The position numbers and the translations under genes were made by a program. This document shows positions 9,158 through 17,801 of a stretch of 64,000 nucleotides of DNA, piece by piece. The stretch comes from Flagellimonas lutimaris (GTDB lineage Bacteria; Bacteroidota; Bacteroidia; Flavobacteriales; Flavobacteriaceae). The first letter of the stretch is position 1. Each line of letters opens with the position of its first letter. The notes under the pieces were generated by a model, which was not told the DNA's origin, searched no databases, and was given only the letters and a program-made list of their open reading frames with translations. The stretch lies in contig NZ_QXFH01000072.1 of assembly GCF_003581615.1 (NCBI RefSeq), positions 186,001 through 250,000 of the forward strand, given 5' to 3'.

Positions 9158-10138
9158 ATGTCTGCAGCCATAGAAGAGCAGTTAGAGAAAATACCCGTGA
9201 TCAATTGGATAGTCCGGTTATTGAAAAAGATAAAGCTAAAAGCTTTTGAGGGGCTCTCTTTTTATGATTTGATTGAAATGTATTTGGTTGGAATTGTTAA
9301 GGGCACGCTATCTTCTAGGGCCAGTTCCATTGCCTTCAGTATTTTTTTGGCGTTGTTTCCCCTCCTCATTTTTCTGATCACTATGATTCCTTTTATTATT
9401 CCATATGTAAGTGTGGGCAACGAGAATTTCGATGCGCAATTTTTGGATTTTTTGGAATCCTTCCTTCCTTCGGCAACGAGTGATTATTTTGGAGAAATCT
9501 ATCAGCAGATCAAAGATCAAAAACAAGGAGGTTTATTGTCTTCTGCATTTATCTTGTCCATCTTTTTGATGGCCAATGGTGTTAACGCCATTTTTGGTGG
9601 ATTTGAAAACTCCTATCACGTGGAGTTGACGCGTAATTTTTTCCGTCAATACGCCTATGCCCTCATGGTTGGATTGATTCTTTCCGTTTTATTGATTGTT
9701 GGTGCTGTTGCCTTTGTTTATTTTGAATTTTACATTGTGGAATACACTAGCGAATATTTGGGAAAAACGCTGGGCTATGATGTAGAAAAAGGTGACACCA
9801 TTGGAATACAGGTAGCTAAAGTTTTGTTTTTCCTTTGTCTTTCTTATTTCACAACGGCCATACTTTACTATTTTGGAACAGCGGAAGGGAGACAGGTTCG
9901 GTTTTTTTCTGCAGGAGCACTAATGACAACCCTTTTGTTTTTATTGACCTCTTATCTTTTTGGAATTTATGTTGAGAAATTTGCTCGTTACAACGAACTT
10001 TACGGAGCTTTGGGAGGATTATTGATTTTAATGGTGTTTATATGGCTAAATTCTAATATATTATTGTTAGGTTTTGAATTGAACGCCACACTTAATTCAT
10101 TAAAAAAAAGACATGAAAAGCAGCAAAATTCGCAATAA
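9158..10138 (+). CDS. YihY/BrkB family inner membrane protein
   Basis: 326-residue membrane protein of the YihY (formerly 'ribonuclease BN') family. The family motif region is clear: LSSRASSIAFSIFLALFPLL near residues 50-70, followed by about five more hydrophobic helices and SNILLLGFELNA near the end. The old link to tRNA nuclease activity was withdrawn for this family, and the function is not known; some members have been proposed as envelope transporters. It starts at the base after the nadC stop and its own 3' end overlaps the next gene by 26 bases, so the three are very likely co-transcribed. Confidence 0.92.
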   Translation: MSAAIEEQLEKIPVINWIVRLLKKIKLKAFEGLSFYDLIEMYLVGIVKGTLSSRASSIAFSIFLALFPLLIFLITMIPFIIPYVSVGNENFDAQFLDFLESFLPSATSDYFGEIYQQIKDQKQGGLLSSAFILSIFLMANGVNAIFGGFENSYHVELTRNFFRQYAYALMVGLILSVLLIVGAVAFVYFEFYIVEYTSEYLGKTLGYDVEKGDTIGIQVAKVLFFLCLSYFTTAILYYFGTAEGRQVRFFSAGALMTTLLFLLTSYLFGIYVEKFARYNELYGALGGLLILMVFIWLNSNILLLGFELNATLNSLKKRHEKQQNSQ

Positions 10139-10562
10139 ATGGATATATATGATATGTTTTCTGCTTTGTCAGGTAACATGGTCGCAATCCGTTTTCGGGA
10201 AGTGGAAAACAATTGATGACCGGAATGGTATTACTAAGGCCATCATCGAAATTTACAAGGAAGATGGATTAATGCACGCTAAGGTCGTGAAGATTTTGGA
10301 AAAAGGAAAAAAAGGCGCTTTGTGCACCAAATGTGAAGGAGATAAAAAGGATAAGCCCATTGTTGGAATGAAAATCATGGAAAATTTTGAGAAGAACAAA
10401 AAGGGTATTTATAAGGGGGACAAGCTGTTCGACCCGGAGCAAGCAATGACTTTTAAAGGTAGGGTATGGCTGGATGAAGACAATAAAAACCGGTTGAAAG
10501 TGCGGGGCTATTTGGCATTTTTATACAGGACCCAAACATGGCATAGGGTACTAGAGAATTGA
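10113..10562 (+). CDS. DUF2147 family secreted protein
   Basis: 149-residue protein with a signal peptide (hydrophobic YMICFLLCQVTWSQ, cleavage near residue 24) and a DUF2147 domain: GKWKTIDDRNG at the start of the mature protein, a CTKC pair with a following lysine-rich loop, and LKVRGYLAFLYRTQTWHR at the end. The domain is a small periplasmic beta-barrel-like fold of unknown function that is common in Bacteroidota. Its first 26 bases overlap the end of yihY and priA starts three bases after its stop, so translational coupling is likely. Confidence 0.88.
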   Translation: MKSSKIRNKWIYMICFLLCQVTWSQSVFGKWKTIDDRNGITKAIIEIYKEDGLMHAKVVKILEKGKKGALCTKCEGDKKDKPIVGMKIMENFEKNKKGIYKGDKLFDPEQAMTFKGRVWLDEDNKNRLKVRGYLAFLYRTQTWHRVLEN

Positions 10563-10565
10563 TCT

Positions 10566-13022
10566 ATGGATTATTTTTTGGATGTTGTTCTTCCCATTCC
10601 TTTGGAAAAACTCTTCACCTATAAAATCTCGGAAGCAGAGGCTGATTTTATTAAGGAAGGTATGCGCGTAGCCGTGCCTTTTGGCAAATCCAAGATATAT
10701 ACGGCATTGGCCTACCGTATCCATCAAAATGCACCTGAAGCCTACGAACCCAAAGAAATTTATCAAATTCTGGACGAACACCCTGTAGTGACTCAGGTGC
10801 AATTAAAACATTGGGCGTGGGTAGCCAAATATTACATGTGTACCTTGGGGGAGGTTATCAGAAGTGCGTTACCCAGCGCATTTATGCTAGAAAGCGAAAC
10901 ACTCATTTTACCCAATAAAAATGCTGAGGTGGATGAAAAAGAACTCACCGATGATGAGTTTTTGGTTTTTGAGGCACTTCAACATCAAACCGCATTAAAA
11001 ATATCGGAGGTCAGTGATATTGTGGACAAAAAAAATGTGTTGAAGTTGATAAACACCTTGGTTCACAAAGGCGTGGTGCTTCAAAAAGAAGAATTATACG
11101 AGCAATACAAGCCTAAATTGGTCCGCTATGTAAAACTCTCCGAGCAATATGAAGATGAAGAACAGCTGGCAGAATTGTTGAATGAGCTTACACGAGCGCC
11201 CAAGCAAAGTCAAGTAGTGCTGTCCTTATTTCAGTTGAAAGCCAAAAGCACTAAACCTATACCCATTGCAGAATTGGAAAAGGAGAGTGGTAGTTCCCGA
11301 GCAGTGATCAAGGCACTCATCGACAAAAATATTCTGGAGGAATATCATATTCGGAAAGATAGAGTGCAGTTTGATGAGCGCTCGGATGAATCTAAACACA
11401 TTACCCTGAATGAATATCAGGAAAAAGCATTGGAGGATATCAATCATGGTTTTGATGAGGGAAAACCTGTGCTGCTGCATGGGGTTACTTCTTCTGGGAA
11501 AACGGAAGTTTATGTAAAATTGATTCAAAGATGTCTTGATGAAGGCAAACAAGCGTTATATCTGCTCCCGGAAATTGCCCTAACCTCCCAATTGATCAAT
11601 CGCTTGCGACGTTATTTTGGGCATCAAGTTTCCGTGTACCATTCAAAATACAGCATCCATGAGCGCGTAGAGGTTTGGAACAATGTGCTGAAGAATACAG
11701 AAAAAGCAAAAATTGTGATTGGTGCCCGTTCCGCTCTATTTCTCCCATTCACTAATTTGGGGTTGGTGGTGGTGGATGAGGAGCACGAAAGCTCCTTTAA
11801 ACAATTCGACCCAGCTCCCAGGTATCATGCCAGGGATGCTGCGGTGGTCTTGGCAGCGCTTCACAAAGCAAAGATAGTTTTGGGGTCTGCTACCCCAAGC
11901 ATTGAAAGTATGTATAACGCCAGAACAAAAAAGTATGGCTACGCGGCTATTGTAAACCGGTTTGGTGATGTGTTGATGCCAGAAATTAATTTAGTGGACA
12001 TAAAAGAGGCTACCCGTAAACGCCGGATGAAAGGGCATTTTTCGGAAATACTTATTAAGGCCATTACCGAAGCGCTGGAGGAAGGAGAACAGATAATTCT
12101 GTTTCAAAATAGAAGGGGTTTTGCTCCTGTAGTGGAGTGCACTACCTGCGGGCACGTGGCCCAATGCCCCAATTGCGATGTGAGTTTGACCTATCATCAG
12201 CATAGAAATCAATTGCGTTGCCATTATTGTGGTTATCATATGGCGTTGCAACAGGCTTGTTTGGCCTGTGGCAGTCATACTTTGGATAATAAAGGTTTTG
12301 GAACGGAACAGATTCAGCAAGAGTTGGAGCAATTGTTTCCAGATGTTTCTGTTGGTCGGATGGATTTGGATACTACGCGAGGAAAATATGCGTACGAGAA
12401 AATCATATCATCGTTTGAAAATCAGGAGATGGATATTTTAGTGGGAACCCAAATGGTGACCAAGGGGCTCGATTTTAGAAACGTGAGCTTGGTGGGTATC
12501 ATGAATGCCGATTCCATGCTTAATTTTCCCGATTTCCGTGCCCATGAACGTAGTTTTCAAATGTTGACCCAAGTTGCGGGTAGGGCAGGGCGTACCCAAA
12601 AAAGAGGCAAGGTACTCATTCAGACGTATAATCCGTACCATCAAATTTTACAGCAAGTCACTACGAATAATTACGATAAAATGTTCGAGGAGCAGTTCTA
12701 TGAAAGGGAACAGTTTAAATACCCACCTTTGGTGAGGCTTATCAAAATAACCTTAAAGGATAAGGATTTCAATAAATTGAACGAAGCTTCGGAATGGTTG
12801 GCAAGTTCATTGCGAAATGTGTTGGCCGCGCAAATTCTTGGTCCTGAATACCCGCCAGTGGCAAGAATTCGAAGGGACTATCTAAAAAATATAATGATTA
12901 AGATCCCAAGGAAACAAGCCTTGGCACAAACAAAAAATAGCATTAAAAGAATTGAAAAATCTTTTAATGCTATTTCCAAGTATAAAAGTGTACGACTGGT
13001 CTACAATGTGGACCACATATAA
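10566..13022 (+). CDS. priA: primosomal protein N' (replication restart helicase)
   Basis: 818-residue PriA, the 3'-5' helicase that recognises stalled forks and reloads the replisome. An N-terminal DNA-binding region (about 1-110) is followed by the helicase: Walker A GVTSSGKTEVY, DEEHESSFKQ (motif II), GSATPS (motif III) and GTQMVTKGLDF plus QVAGRAGR (motifs V and VI). Two zinc-binding clusters lie between them: CTTCGHVAQCPNCD and CHYCGYH ... CLACG. The protein is longer than E. coli PriA (732), the extra length sitting between the N-terminal domain and the helicase. It ends one base before the stop of the convergent LytTR gene. Confidence 0.97.
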   Translation: MDYFLDVVLPIPLEKLFTYKISEAEADFIKEGMRVAVPFGKSKIYTALAYRIHQNAPEAYEPKEIYQILDEHPVVTQVQLKHWAWVAKYYMCTLGEVIRSALPSAFMLESETLILPNKNAEVDEKELTDDEFLVFEALQHQTALKISEVSDIVDKKNVLKLINTLVHKGVVLQKEELYEQYKPKLVRYVKLSEQYEDEEQLAELLNELTRAPKQSQVVLSLFQLKAKSTKPIPIAELEKESGSSRAVIKALIDKNILEEYHIRKDRVQFDERSDESKHITLNEYQEKALEDINHGFDEGKPVLLHGVTSSGKTEVYVKLIQRCLDEGKQALYLLPEIALTSQLINRLRRYFGHQVSVYHSKYSIHERVEVWNNVLKNTEKAKIVIGARSALFLPFTNLGLVVVDEEHESSFKQFDPAPRYHARDAAVVLAALHKAKIVLGSATPSIESMYNARTKKYGYAAIVNRFGDVLMPEINLVDIKEATRKRRMKGHFSEILIKAITEALEEGEQIILFQNRRGFAPVVECTTCGHVAQCPNCDVSLTYHQHRNQLRCHYCGYHMALQQACLACGSHTLDNKGFGTEQIQQELEQLFPDVSVGRMDLDTTRGKYAYEKIISSFENQEMDILVGTQMVTKGLDFRNVSLVGIMNADSMLNFPDFRAHERSFQMLTQVAGRAGRTQKRGKVLIQTYNPYHQILQQVTTNNYDKMFEEQFYEREQFKYPPLVRLIKITLKDKDFNKLNEASEWLASSLRNVLAAQILGPEYPPVARIRRDYLKNIMIKIPRKQALAQTKNSIKRIEKSFNAISKYKSVRLVYNVDHI

Positions 13023-13715
13023 CTATACATTGGCCAGCGCTTCCGCTAGTTCTGTCTTTTTGTTTCTACTTAATGGAATCTGTCTTCCCCCTACTTCAAC
13101 ATTTTTACTGTTGAATTTTTCAATCTTCTCCAGATTCACAATATAAGATTTATGGATACGTAGAAATTTTTCGGCGGGCAATTGCTTTTCGAAAGATTTC
13201 ATGGTGGAAAGAATTACAATATTGGCTTCATCTGTCACCAATTTAATGTAATCTCCCAATGCCTCTATCCATTTAATGTCGTTTAGGATAACCTTACGCT
13301 TTTTAAGGTTACTCTTTACAAAGATGTGTTCTTCATCTTCATCAACCCTGTTCATTTGCTCGTATTTAGCAACAGCTCTTTTTACAGAAGCTTCAAAACG
13401 TGCCAAAGTGATGGGTTTATGAAGGTAATCGGTTACGTCGTAGTCAAATGCTTTAAGTGCATAATCAGGTTTTCCCGTAATCAAAATAACCTGTGGTGGG
13501 TTCTCTAGGGCCTCTAAAAGGTCAAAACCACTTATAATCGGCATTTCGACATCTAAAAAGATAAGGTCGATTTCGTGGTTTTTCAGGCCATTTTTGGCTT
13601 CAATCGCATTGCTGTACTCAGCAACCAAAGCTAAGTGCGGATGATTGTTGACCAACTTTGCAACGGCCATGCGCTGCATCGAAGAATCGTCTACAATTAT
13701 ACTTTTTAATTTCAT
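13023..13715 (-). CDS. LytTR-family response regulator
   Basis: 230-residue two-domain regulator. The receiver domain (1-120) has the acidic pocket VDD (8-10), the phospho-acceptor Asp55 in FLDVEMP and the lysine in LHKPI. A LytTR DNA-binding domain covers about 135-230 (IKWIEALGDYIKLV, LRIHKSYIVN, RQIPLSRNKK). In Bacteroidota these regulators usually work with a LytS-type histidine kinase, but none is adjacent: the neighbours are priA (convergent, no gap) and rpsF (divergent, 236 bases away). Target genes cannot be inferred. Confidence 0.93.
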   Translation of the reverse strand: MKLKSIIVDDSSMQRMAVAKLVNNHPHLALVAEYSNAIEAKNGLKNHEIDLIFLDVEMPIISGFDLLEALENPPQVILITGKPDYALKAFDYDVTDYLHKPITLARFEASVKRAVAKYEQMNRVDEDEEHIFVKSNLKKRKVILNDIKWIEALGDYIKLVTDEANIVILSTMKSFEKQLPAEKFLRIHKSYIVNLEKIEKFNSKNVEVGGRQIPLSRNKKTELAEALANV

Positions 13716-13897
13716 AGAATGGGGTGATTTGTAGGGTTTTAAATCATCGGCAAATTACATAAAAAAGACGTTTGGGAGCAACAAAAGATGTAAACATGGT
13801 CTATTTTGTTGTGTAAATTGCCATATGTGTTATTTAGGTTTATTGGGTTCGGCGTTGTTGATAACTCTTGTACTTAAACGAAGTTTTTTTAGTTTTC

Positions 13898-13928
13898 TTG
13901 CAGGGTCTAAGAAATATTGTTAATTTTG
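13898..13928 (+). promoter_or_regulatory. promoter of rpsF-rpsR-rplI
   Basis: A -33 TTG (13898-13900) and a -7 TAATTTTG (13921-13928) are separated by 20 bases, the usual spacing for the Bacteroidota primary sigma factor. The predicted start lies near 13932, about 20 bases before the rpsF ATG. Confidence 0.8.
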
Positions 13929-13951
13929 CGCTCCTTTAAAAATATATTATA

Positions 13952-14290
13952 ATGAACCATTACGAAACTGTTTTCATTTTGAATCCCGTTCTGTCTGAAA
14001 CACAGATAGAGGAAACAGTCAAGAAATTTGAAGATTTCTTGATTAAGAATGGTGCCAAAATGGTCTCCAAAGAAGATTGGGGACTCAAAAAATTGGCCTA
14101 TCCCATTCAGCACAAGAAAAGTGGATTTTACCACTTGTTCGAATTCCAGGCTCCAGGTGAGGCCATTGGCCCGTACGAGTTGGAATTTAGAAGAGATGAG
14201 CGCATTATGCGTTTTTTGACCGTTAAATTGGACAAGCATGCAATTGCTTGGGCGGAAAAAAGAAGAGATAAACTAAAAGCAAAGGCATAA
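13952..14290 (+). CDS. rpsF: 30S ribosomal protein S6
   Basis: 112-residue S6, which binds the central domain of 16S rRNA together with S18. The start [16 protein letters not shown] and the stretch [21 protein letters not shown] are family hallmarks, and [14 protein letters not shown] forms the last strand. First gene of rpsF-rpsR-rplI with four bases before rpsR. In many bacteria an S6:S18 complex represses this operon through its leader; with a leader of about 20 bases there is little room for such a site here. Confidence 0.98.
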   Translation: MNHYETVFILNPVLSETQIEETVKKFEDFLIKNGAKMVSKEDWGLKKLAYPIQHKKSGFYHLFEFQAPGEAIGPYELEFRRDERIMRFLTVKLDKHAIAWAEKRRDKLKAKA

Positions 14291-14294
14291 GGGC

Positions 14295-14591
14295 ATGGCA
14301 TCTATTGAACAACAAGCAAAATCGAAAAAAGACGGGGAAATCAGATATTTGACCCCGCTTAATATTGAGACCAGCAAGCAAAAGAAGTATTGTAGGTTCA
14401 AAAAATCTGGAATCAAGTACATTGATTACAAAGACCCGGATTTTTTGATGAAGTTGGTGAACGAGCAAGGTAAATTGCTTCCAAGAAGACTTACAGGTAC
14501 TTCCTTGAAATACCAAAGAAAAGTGGCGCAGGCCGTAAAACGTGCCCGTCACCTAGCGTTAATGCCGTATGTAGGCGATATGTTGAAATAA
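14295..14591 (+). CDS. rpsR: 30S ribosomal protein S18
   Basis: 98-residue S18, partner of S6 on the small-subunit platform. The core is clear: [18 protein letters not shown], then [20 protein letters not shown] and [13 protein letters not shown]. The N-terminal 30 residues are longer than in E. coli (75 in total), as usual for Bacteroidota. It lies four bases after rpsF and 13 before rplI. Confidence 0.98.
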   Translation: MASIEQQAKSKKDGEIRYLTPLNIETSKQKKYCRFKKSGIKYIDYKDPDFLMKLVNEQGKLLPRRLTGTSLKYQRKVAQAVKRARHLALMPYVGDMLK

Positions 14592-14604
14592 AAAACACCA
14601 GAGA

Positions 14605-15057
14605 ATGGAACTTATTCTAAAAGAAGATGTACAGGATTTGGGATTTAAGGATGATATCGTTTCCGTAAAAAACGGTTACGGCAGAAACTTCCTTATCCCA
14701 CAAGGTTTGGCCGATTTGGCTACTCCTTCTGCCAAAAAAGTTTTGGCGGAGAACCTTAAGCAAAGAGCTCACAAGGAGAAAAAGGTTATTGATGAGGCTA
14801 CTAAGATTGCCGATGCGTTAAAGCAGTTGGAAATCCGCATTGCCGCTAAAGTTGGTGCAGGTGACAAATTGTTTGGATCCGTTACCAATATCGACCTTGC
14901 TAGTGCTTTGGACAAAGAAGGTCACCAAATCGATAGAAAATTCATCAACATTAAAGGTGGAGCTATCAAAAGAGTTGGTCCTTACGAAGCAGTAATCAGA
15001 TTACACAGGGAAGTTATTGTTGAATTCCCATTTGAAGTAGTTGCAGAAGCAAAATAA
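14605..15057 (+). CDS. rplI: 50S ribosomal protein L9
   Basis: 150-residue L9, the elongated protein that binds 23S rRNA near the L1 stalk and helps keep reading frame. The N-terminal domain shows the family signature LGFKDDIVSVKNGYGRNFL, a long linker helix spans about 40-75, and the C-terminal domain contains GDKLFGSVTNIDLA. Last gene of the operon, followed after 20 bases by a strong bidirectional terminator. Confidence 0.98.
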   Translation: MELILKEDVQDLGFKDDIVSVKNGYGRNFLIPQGLADLATPSAKKVLAENLKQRAHKEKKVIDEATKIADALKQLEIRIAAKVGAGDKLFGSVTNIDLASALDKEGHQIDRKFINIKGGAIKRVGPYEAVIRLHREVIVEFPFEVVAEAK

Positions 15058-15076
15058 ACTTCAAACTATATAATAT

Positions 15077-15112
15077 AAAAAAGCCCGAGCAATTTGCACG
15101 GGCTTTTTTGTT
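15077..15112. terminator. bidirectional terminator between rplI and the DUF4168 gene
   Basis: GCCCG at 15083 pairs with CGGGC ending at 15103, with a further GC pair inside and a short AATTT loop. The stem is flanked by six A on the left and six T on the right, so it can stop transcription from both convergent genes. Confidence 0.88.
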
Positions 15113-15133
15113 TTCAATATAAAATTGATTTTT

Positions 15134-15601
15134 CTATTGTGGCTGTTCTGCCAGCATAGTCCTTAAACGACCTTGAAGCTCTGTATCGCTTTGCAAAGCC
15201 ATCGCTATAGTTTGGTAACGTTCTATGCTCATACCTTCGTTACTGATAATCTCTTCAATTTTTTCAGTAAAACCAGCTTGCATTTGTTGAATTTCGTTCA
15301 TTACTTTTCCGAAGCGTTCTTTTTCCTCGTCGCTGGCGTTAGCAGTTTTTTCCGGAGATGCGGAGGCTTGATATAATTCGTTGAACCTATTGGCGTCAAA
15401 GCCACTTTCCTCAACTTTTTTTATAACTTGTTGCTGTGCTTCCATGTTTACTTTTTGTATGCCTTGGAACGCGGAGGCAATTTTATTTAGTTCTGCATCG
15501 GTGACCTCTACTTGCTCTTGTGCGTTAACTTGCGAGAGAGAACTAGCACCAATGGCCGCAATGCAAACCACTAAAGTTTTAAATGATCTTAAAAATCTCA
15601 T
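15134..15601 (-). CDS. DUF4168 family secreted protein
   Basis: 155-residue exported protein with a signal peptide ending near SQVNAQ (residue 28). The mature part is helical and rich in Glu and Gln and fits DUF4168 (VTDAELNKIASAFQGIQ, then two more helices, the last with MSIERYQTIAMALQSD). The function of the family is unknown; it is found in Bacteroidota, Cyanobacteria and Proteobacteria as a small envelope protein. It is a single gene that converges on rplI. A 15-base palindrome lies just upstream of its ATG at 15627-15641. Confidence 0.85.
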   Translation of the reverse strand: MRFLRSFKTLVVCIAAIGASSLSQVNAQEQVEVTDAELNKIASAFQGIQKVNMEAQQQVIKKVEESGFDANRFNELYQASASPEKTANASDEEKERFGKVMNEIQQMQAGFTEKIEEIISNEGMSIERYQTIAMALQSDTELQGRLRTMLAEQPQ

Positions 15602-15626
15602 TCTGTACGTGTTTTATTAATAATGT

Positions 15627-15641
15627 TAGTTTCCGAAACTA
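15627..15641. promoter_or_regulatory. palindrome upstream of the DUF4168 gene
   Basis: TAGTTTC, one central C, then GAAACTA: a perfect inverted repeat with seven-base arms, 26 to 40 bases before the DUF4168 start. The spacing fits an operator for a dimeric regulator near the promoter, but no regulator is known. Confidence 0.35.
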
Positions 15642-15754
15642 CAATAAATAAAAAGGCTTGCCAAAAAAACGTAGGGACTCTGTGTGTTAATCTAAGCTTA
15701 AATAAACAGGGATAAATTCTGGGTTTTGAGACTTTTATTGACTCCAAAGTATAG

Positions 15755-15782
15755 TTGTTCTCCAAAGCCTTTTATATTTTTG
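15755..15782 (+). promoter_or_regulatory. promoter of the 15787 gene, near-leaderless
   Basis: A TTG at 15755-15757 and TATTTTTG at 15775-15782, with 17 bases between them. If the -7 element sits at -11 to -4 as in studied Bacteroidota promoters, the transcript would begin at about 15786, one base before the ATG. Confidence 0.55.
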
Positions 15783-15786
15783 CAGC

Positions 15787-16260
15787 ATGAAGTACAGACG
15801 ATTGACCAAGGAGCAATTGGAAGAGCTCCACCCGGAATTTATCAACTTTTTGGCAACCCAATCCATCACGGCTGAGGAGTGGGATACTTTAAAAAAAGAG
15901 AAGCCCGAAGTTGCTGAGGAAGAGATAGATGTATTTAGTGATTTGATATGGGAAGGCGTATTGAACAAAGTGGAGTATTTGGAGAACATCTCCGAACGCC
16001 ACATGCATTTGTTTCATCTGACGGATAAAGAGATGAAGCTCCTTTCCGTTAAGATTATGAATCCGGAAATAGACTTAAGGACTGAGGTCGGTTTTGGTTG
16101 GTTTAAACGTAATTTTCAATCCGATTTCGTGGAATATCTTACCGCCTCCAAGGCTTATGGTGAGGATAAGAACGTAGATAAGTTTGAAATCATCAAGCAA
16201 GGCGGCGTAATCACCAAAGGGGAACTATATCGATGGTTTGAGCAGATTGTGGAACACTGA
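15787..16260 (+). CDS. conserved Flavobacteriia protein of unknown function (possibly DUF6495)
   Basis: 157-residue soluble acidic protein without signal peptide or membrane segment. The N-terminus MKYRRLTKEQLEELHPEF and the C-terminal GGVITKGELYRWFEQIVE are features I associate with a small family restricted to Flavobacteriia, which I believe is DUF6495; this is from memory and uncertain. No catalytic motif is visible. It lies alone upstream of hisS on the same strand, separated by 152 bases that contain an interspersed repeat and the hisS promoter. Its own promoter would give almost no 5' leader. Confidence 0.8.
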   Translation: MKYRRLTKEQLEELHPEFINFLATQSITAEEWDTLKKEKPEVAEEEIDVFSDLIWEGVLNKVEYLENISERHMHLFHLTDKEMKLLSVKIMNPEIDLRTEVGFGWFKRNFQSDFVEYLTASKAYGEDKNVDKFEIIKQGGVITKGELYRWFEQIVEH

Positions 16261-16300
16261 TTCGAGATAGAAAAATTAGGAACCAAGACATAAGACCATC

Positions 16301-16336
16301 TGTCATTCTGAAGGAGCGAAGCGATTGAAGAATCCC
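16301..16336 (+). repeat. interspersed repeat remnant (GTCATTCTGAAGGAGCGAAG type)
   Basis: This intergenic segment begins TGTCATTCTGAAGGAGCGAA and continues GCGATTGAAGAATCC. From memory, sequences of this kind recur many times between genes in Bacteroidota genomes. Only this one copy of the type is in the window, so the repeat status rests on recall, not on comparison here. Confidence 0.5.
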
Positions 16337-16385
16337 TATACCCTTTACCCTTTTTCTTTCATCAAATAAACACTGACCAAAAACG

Positions 16386-16393
16386 TATATTTG
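16386..16393 (+). promoter_or_regulatory. -7 promoter element of hisS
   Basis: TATATTTG matches TAnnTTTG exactly and would place the transcript start about 16 bases before the hisS ATG. No TTG is found at the -33 distance. Confidence 0.6.
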
Positions 16394-16412
16394 CACGAGA
16401 ATTTAACACTAC

Positions 16413-17801
16413 ATGGCAAAGAAACCATCCATACCTAAAGGAACCCGTGATTTTTCACCTGCAGAGGTGGCCAAGCGCAACTATATCATCCAAACCATAA
16501 AAAAGCATTTCGAAACCTATGGTTTTCAGCCGATAGAAACCCCATCTTTCGAAAATTCAGAAACTTTGATGGGAAAATATGGTGATGAGGGGGACCGTTT
16601 GATTTTCAAAATTTTGAATTCGGGTGATTTTATTTCCAAAGTGGACGATGTAACCTATAGTTCCAAGGATTCAGCTTCTTTGACGCCAAAGATTTCAGAA
16701 AAAGCCCTTCGCTACGATCTTACCGTACCTTTTGCGAGATATGTGGTAATGCACCAGAACGAGATTGATTTCCCATTCAAACGATATCAAATTCAGCCTG
16801 TGTGGCGTGCCGACCGTCCACAAAAAGGACGTTTCCGTGAGTTTTACCAATGTGATGCCGATGTAGTCGGTGCCAATTCGCTGCTTCAAGAAGTAGAATT
16901 TGTACAGTTGTACGATGCTGTTTTTACCGATTTGGGACTGAAAGGAGCAATCATCAAAATCAACAATCGTAAAATACTTTCTGGAATTGCCGAAGTCATC
17001 GGTGCTAAGGATTTGTTAGTAGATTTTACCGTGGCCTTAGATAAGTTGGACAAGATAGGCGAGGAGAAGGTGAAAACCGAAATGATGGAAAAAGGCATCT
17101 CTGAGGACGCCATCGCCAAAGCACAACCTTTATTTGATATGAGGGGGACCGCTTCGGAACAATTGGAAAAACTGAAAACCATCCTCGCAGATTCCGAAGT
17201 TGGAATGTTGGGTATTTCAGAATTGGAAGAGATTATTTCAACCGTGGATATGGTTGGTTTGCAATCGGCAAGCTTGCAGTTGGATGTAACCCTTGCCCGT
17301 GGCCTCAACTATTATACAGGTGCTATTTTTGAAGTAGCCGCACCAGAAGGCGTGAAAATGGGTTCCATTGGTGGTGGAGGCCGTTATGATGACCTTACCG
17401 GTATTTTTGGACTCAAAGATGTGAGCGGAGTGGGTATTTCTTTCGGGTTGGACCGTATCTACTTGGTTTTGGAAGAATTGAACCTTTTTCCTGATAGCTT
17501 GGATTCTTCGTTGGACGTACTTTGCCTCAATTTTGGAAAGAAAGAGGGAATGGCGGCCTTAAAATTGGTTTTTGGGTTACGTAAACATGGCCTCAGAGCC
17601 GATTTATACCCTACAGACACCAAAGTACAAAAGCAGTTCAAATATGCTGATAAAAGGGGAGTGCCTTATGTGATTCTTTTGGGAGAACAAGAGTTGACCA
17701 ATGATAAGTTTGTGGCCAAGAATATGAAAACGGGCGACCAAAAGGATTACCCATTGGATTCACTTGAAGAATTTGCGGAAAAAGTTAAGTCCGACTTTTA
17801 A
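16413..17801 (+). CDS. hisS: histidine--tRNA ligase
   Basis: 462-residue class II histidyl-tRNA synthetase. Motif 2 is in VWRADRPQKGRFREFYQCD, the histidine-specific signature is ARGLNYYTGAIFEV, and motif 3 is GVGISFGLDRIYLVLEEL. The C-terminal anticodon-binding domain occupies about the last 95 residues (LDVLCLNFGKKEGM onwards). The protein is some 35 residues longer than the E. coli enzyme, with the insertion near residues 60-80. Its 3' end overlaps the convergent Nudix gene by 17 bases. Confidence 0.97.
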   Translation: MAKKPSIPKGTRDFSPAEVAKRNYIIQTIKKHFETYGFQPIETPSFENSETLMGKYGDEGDRLIFKILNSGDFISKVDDVTYSSKDSASLTPKISEKALRYDLTVPFARYVVMHQNEIDFPFKRYQIQPVWRADRPQKGRFREFYQCDADVVGANSLLQEVEFVQLYDAVFTDLGLKGAIIKINNRKILSGIAEVIGAKDLLVDFTVALDKLDKIGEEKVKTEMMEKGISEDAIAKAQPLFDMRGTASEQLEKLKTILADSEVGMLGISELEEIISTVDMVGLQSASLQLDVTLARGLNYYTGAIFEVAAPEGVKMGSIGGGGRYDDLTGIFGLKDVSGVGISFGLDRIYLVLEELNLFPDSLDSSLDVLCLNFGKKEGMAALKLVFGLRKHGLRADLYPTDTKVQKQFKYADKRGVPYVILLGEQELTNDKFVAKNMKTGDQKDYPLDSLEEFAEKVKSDF

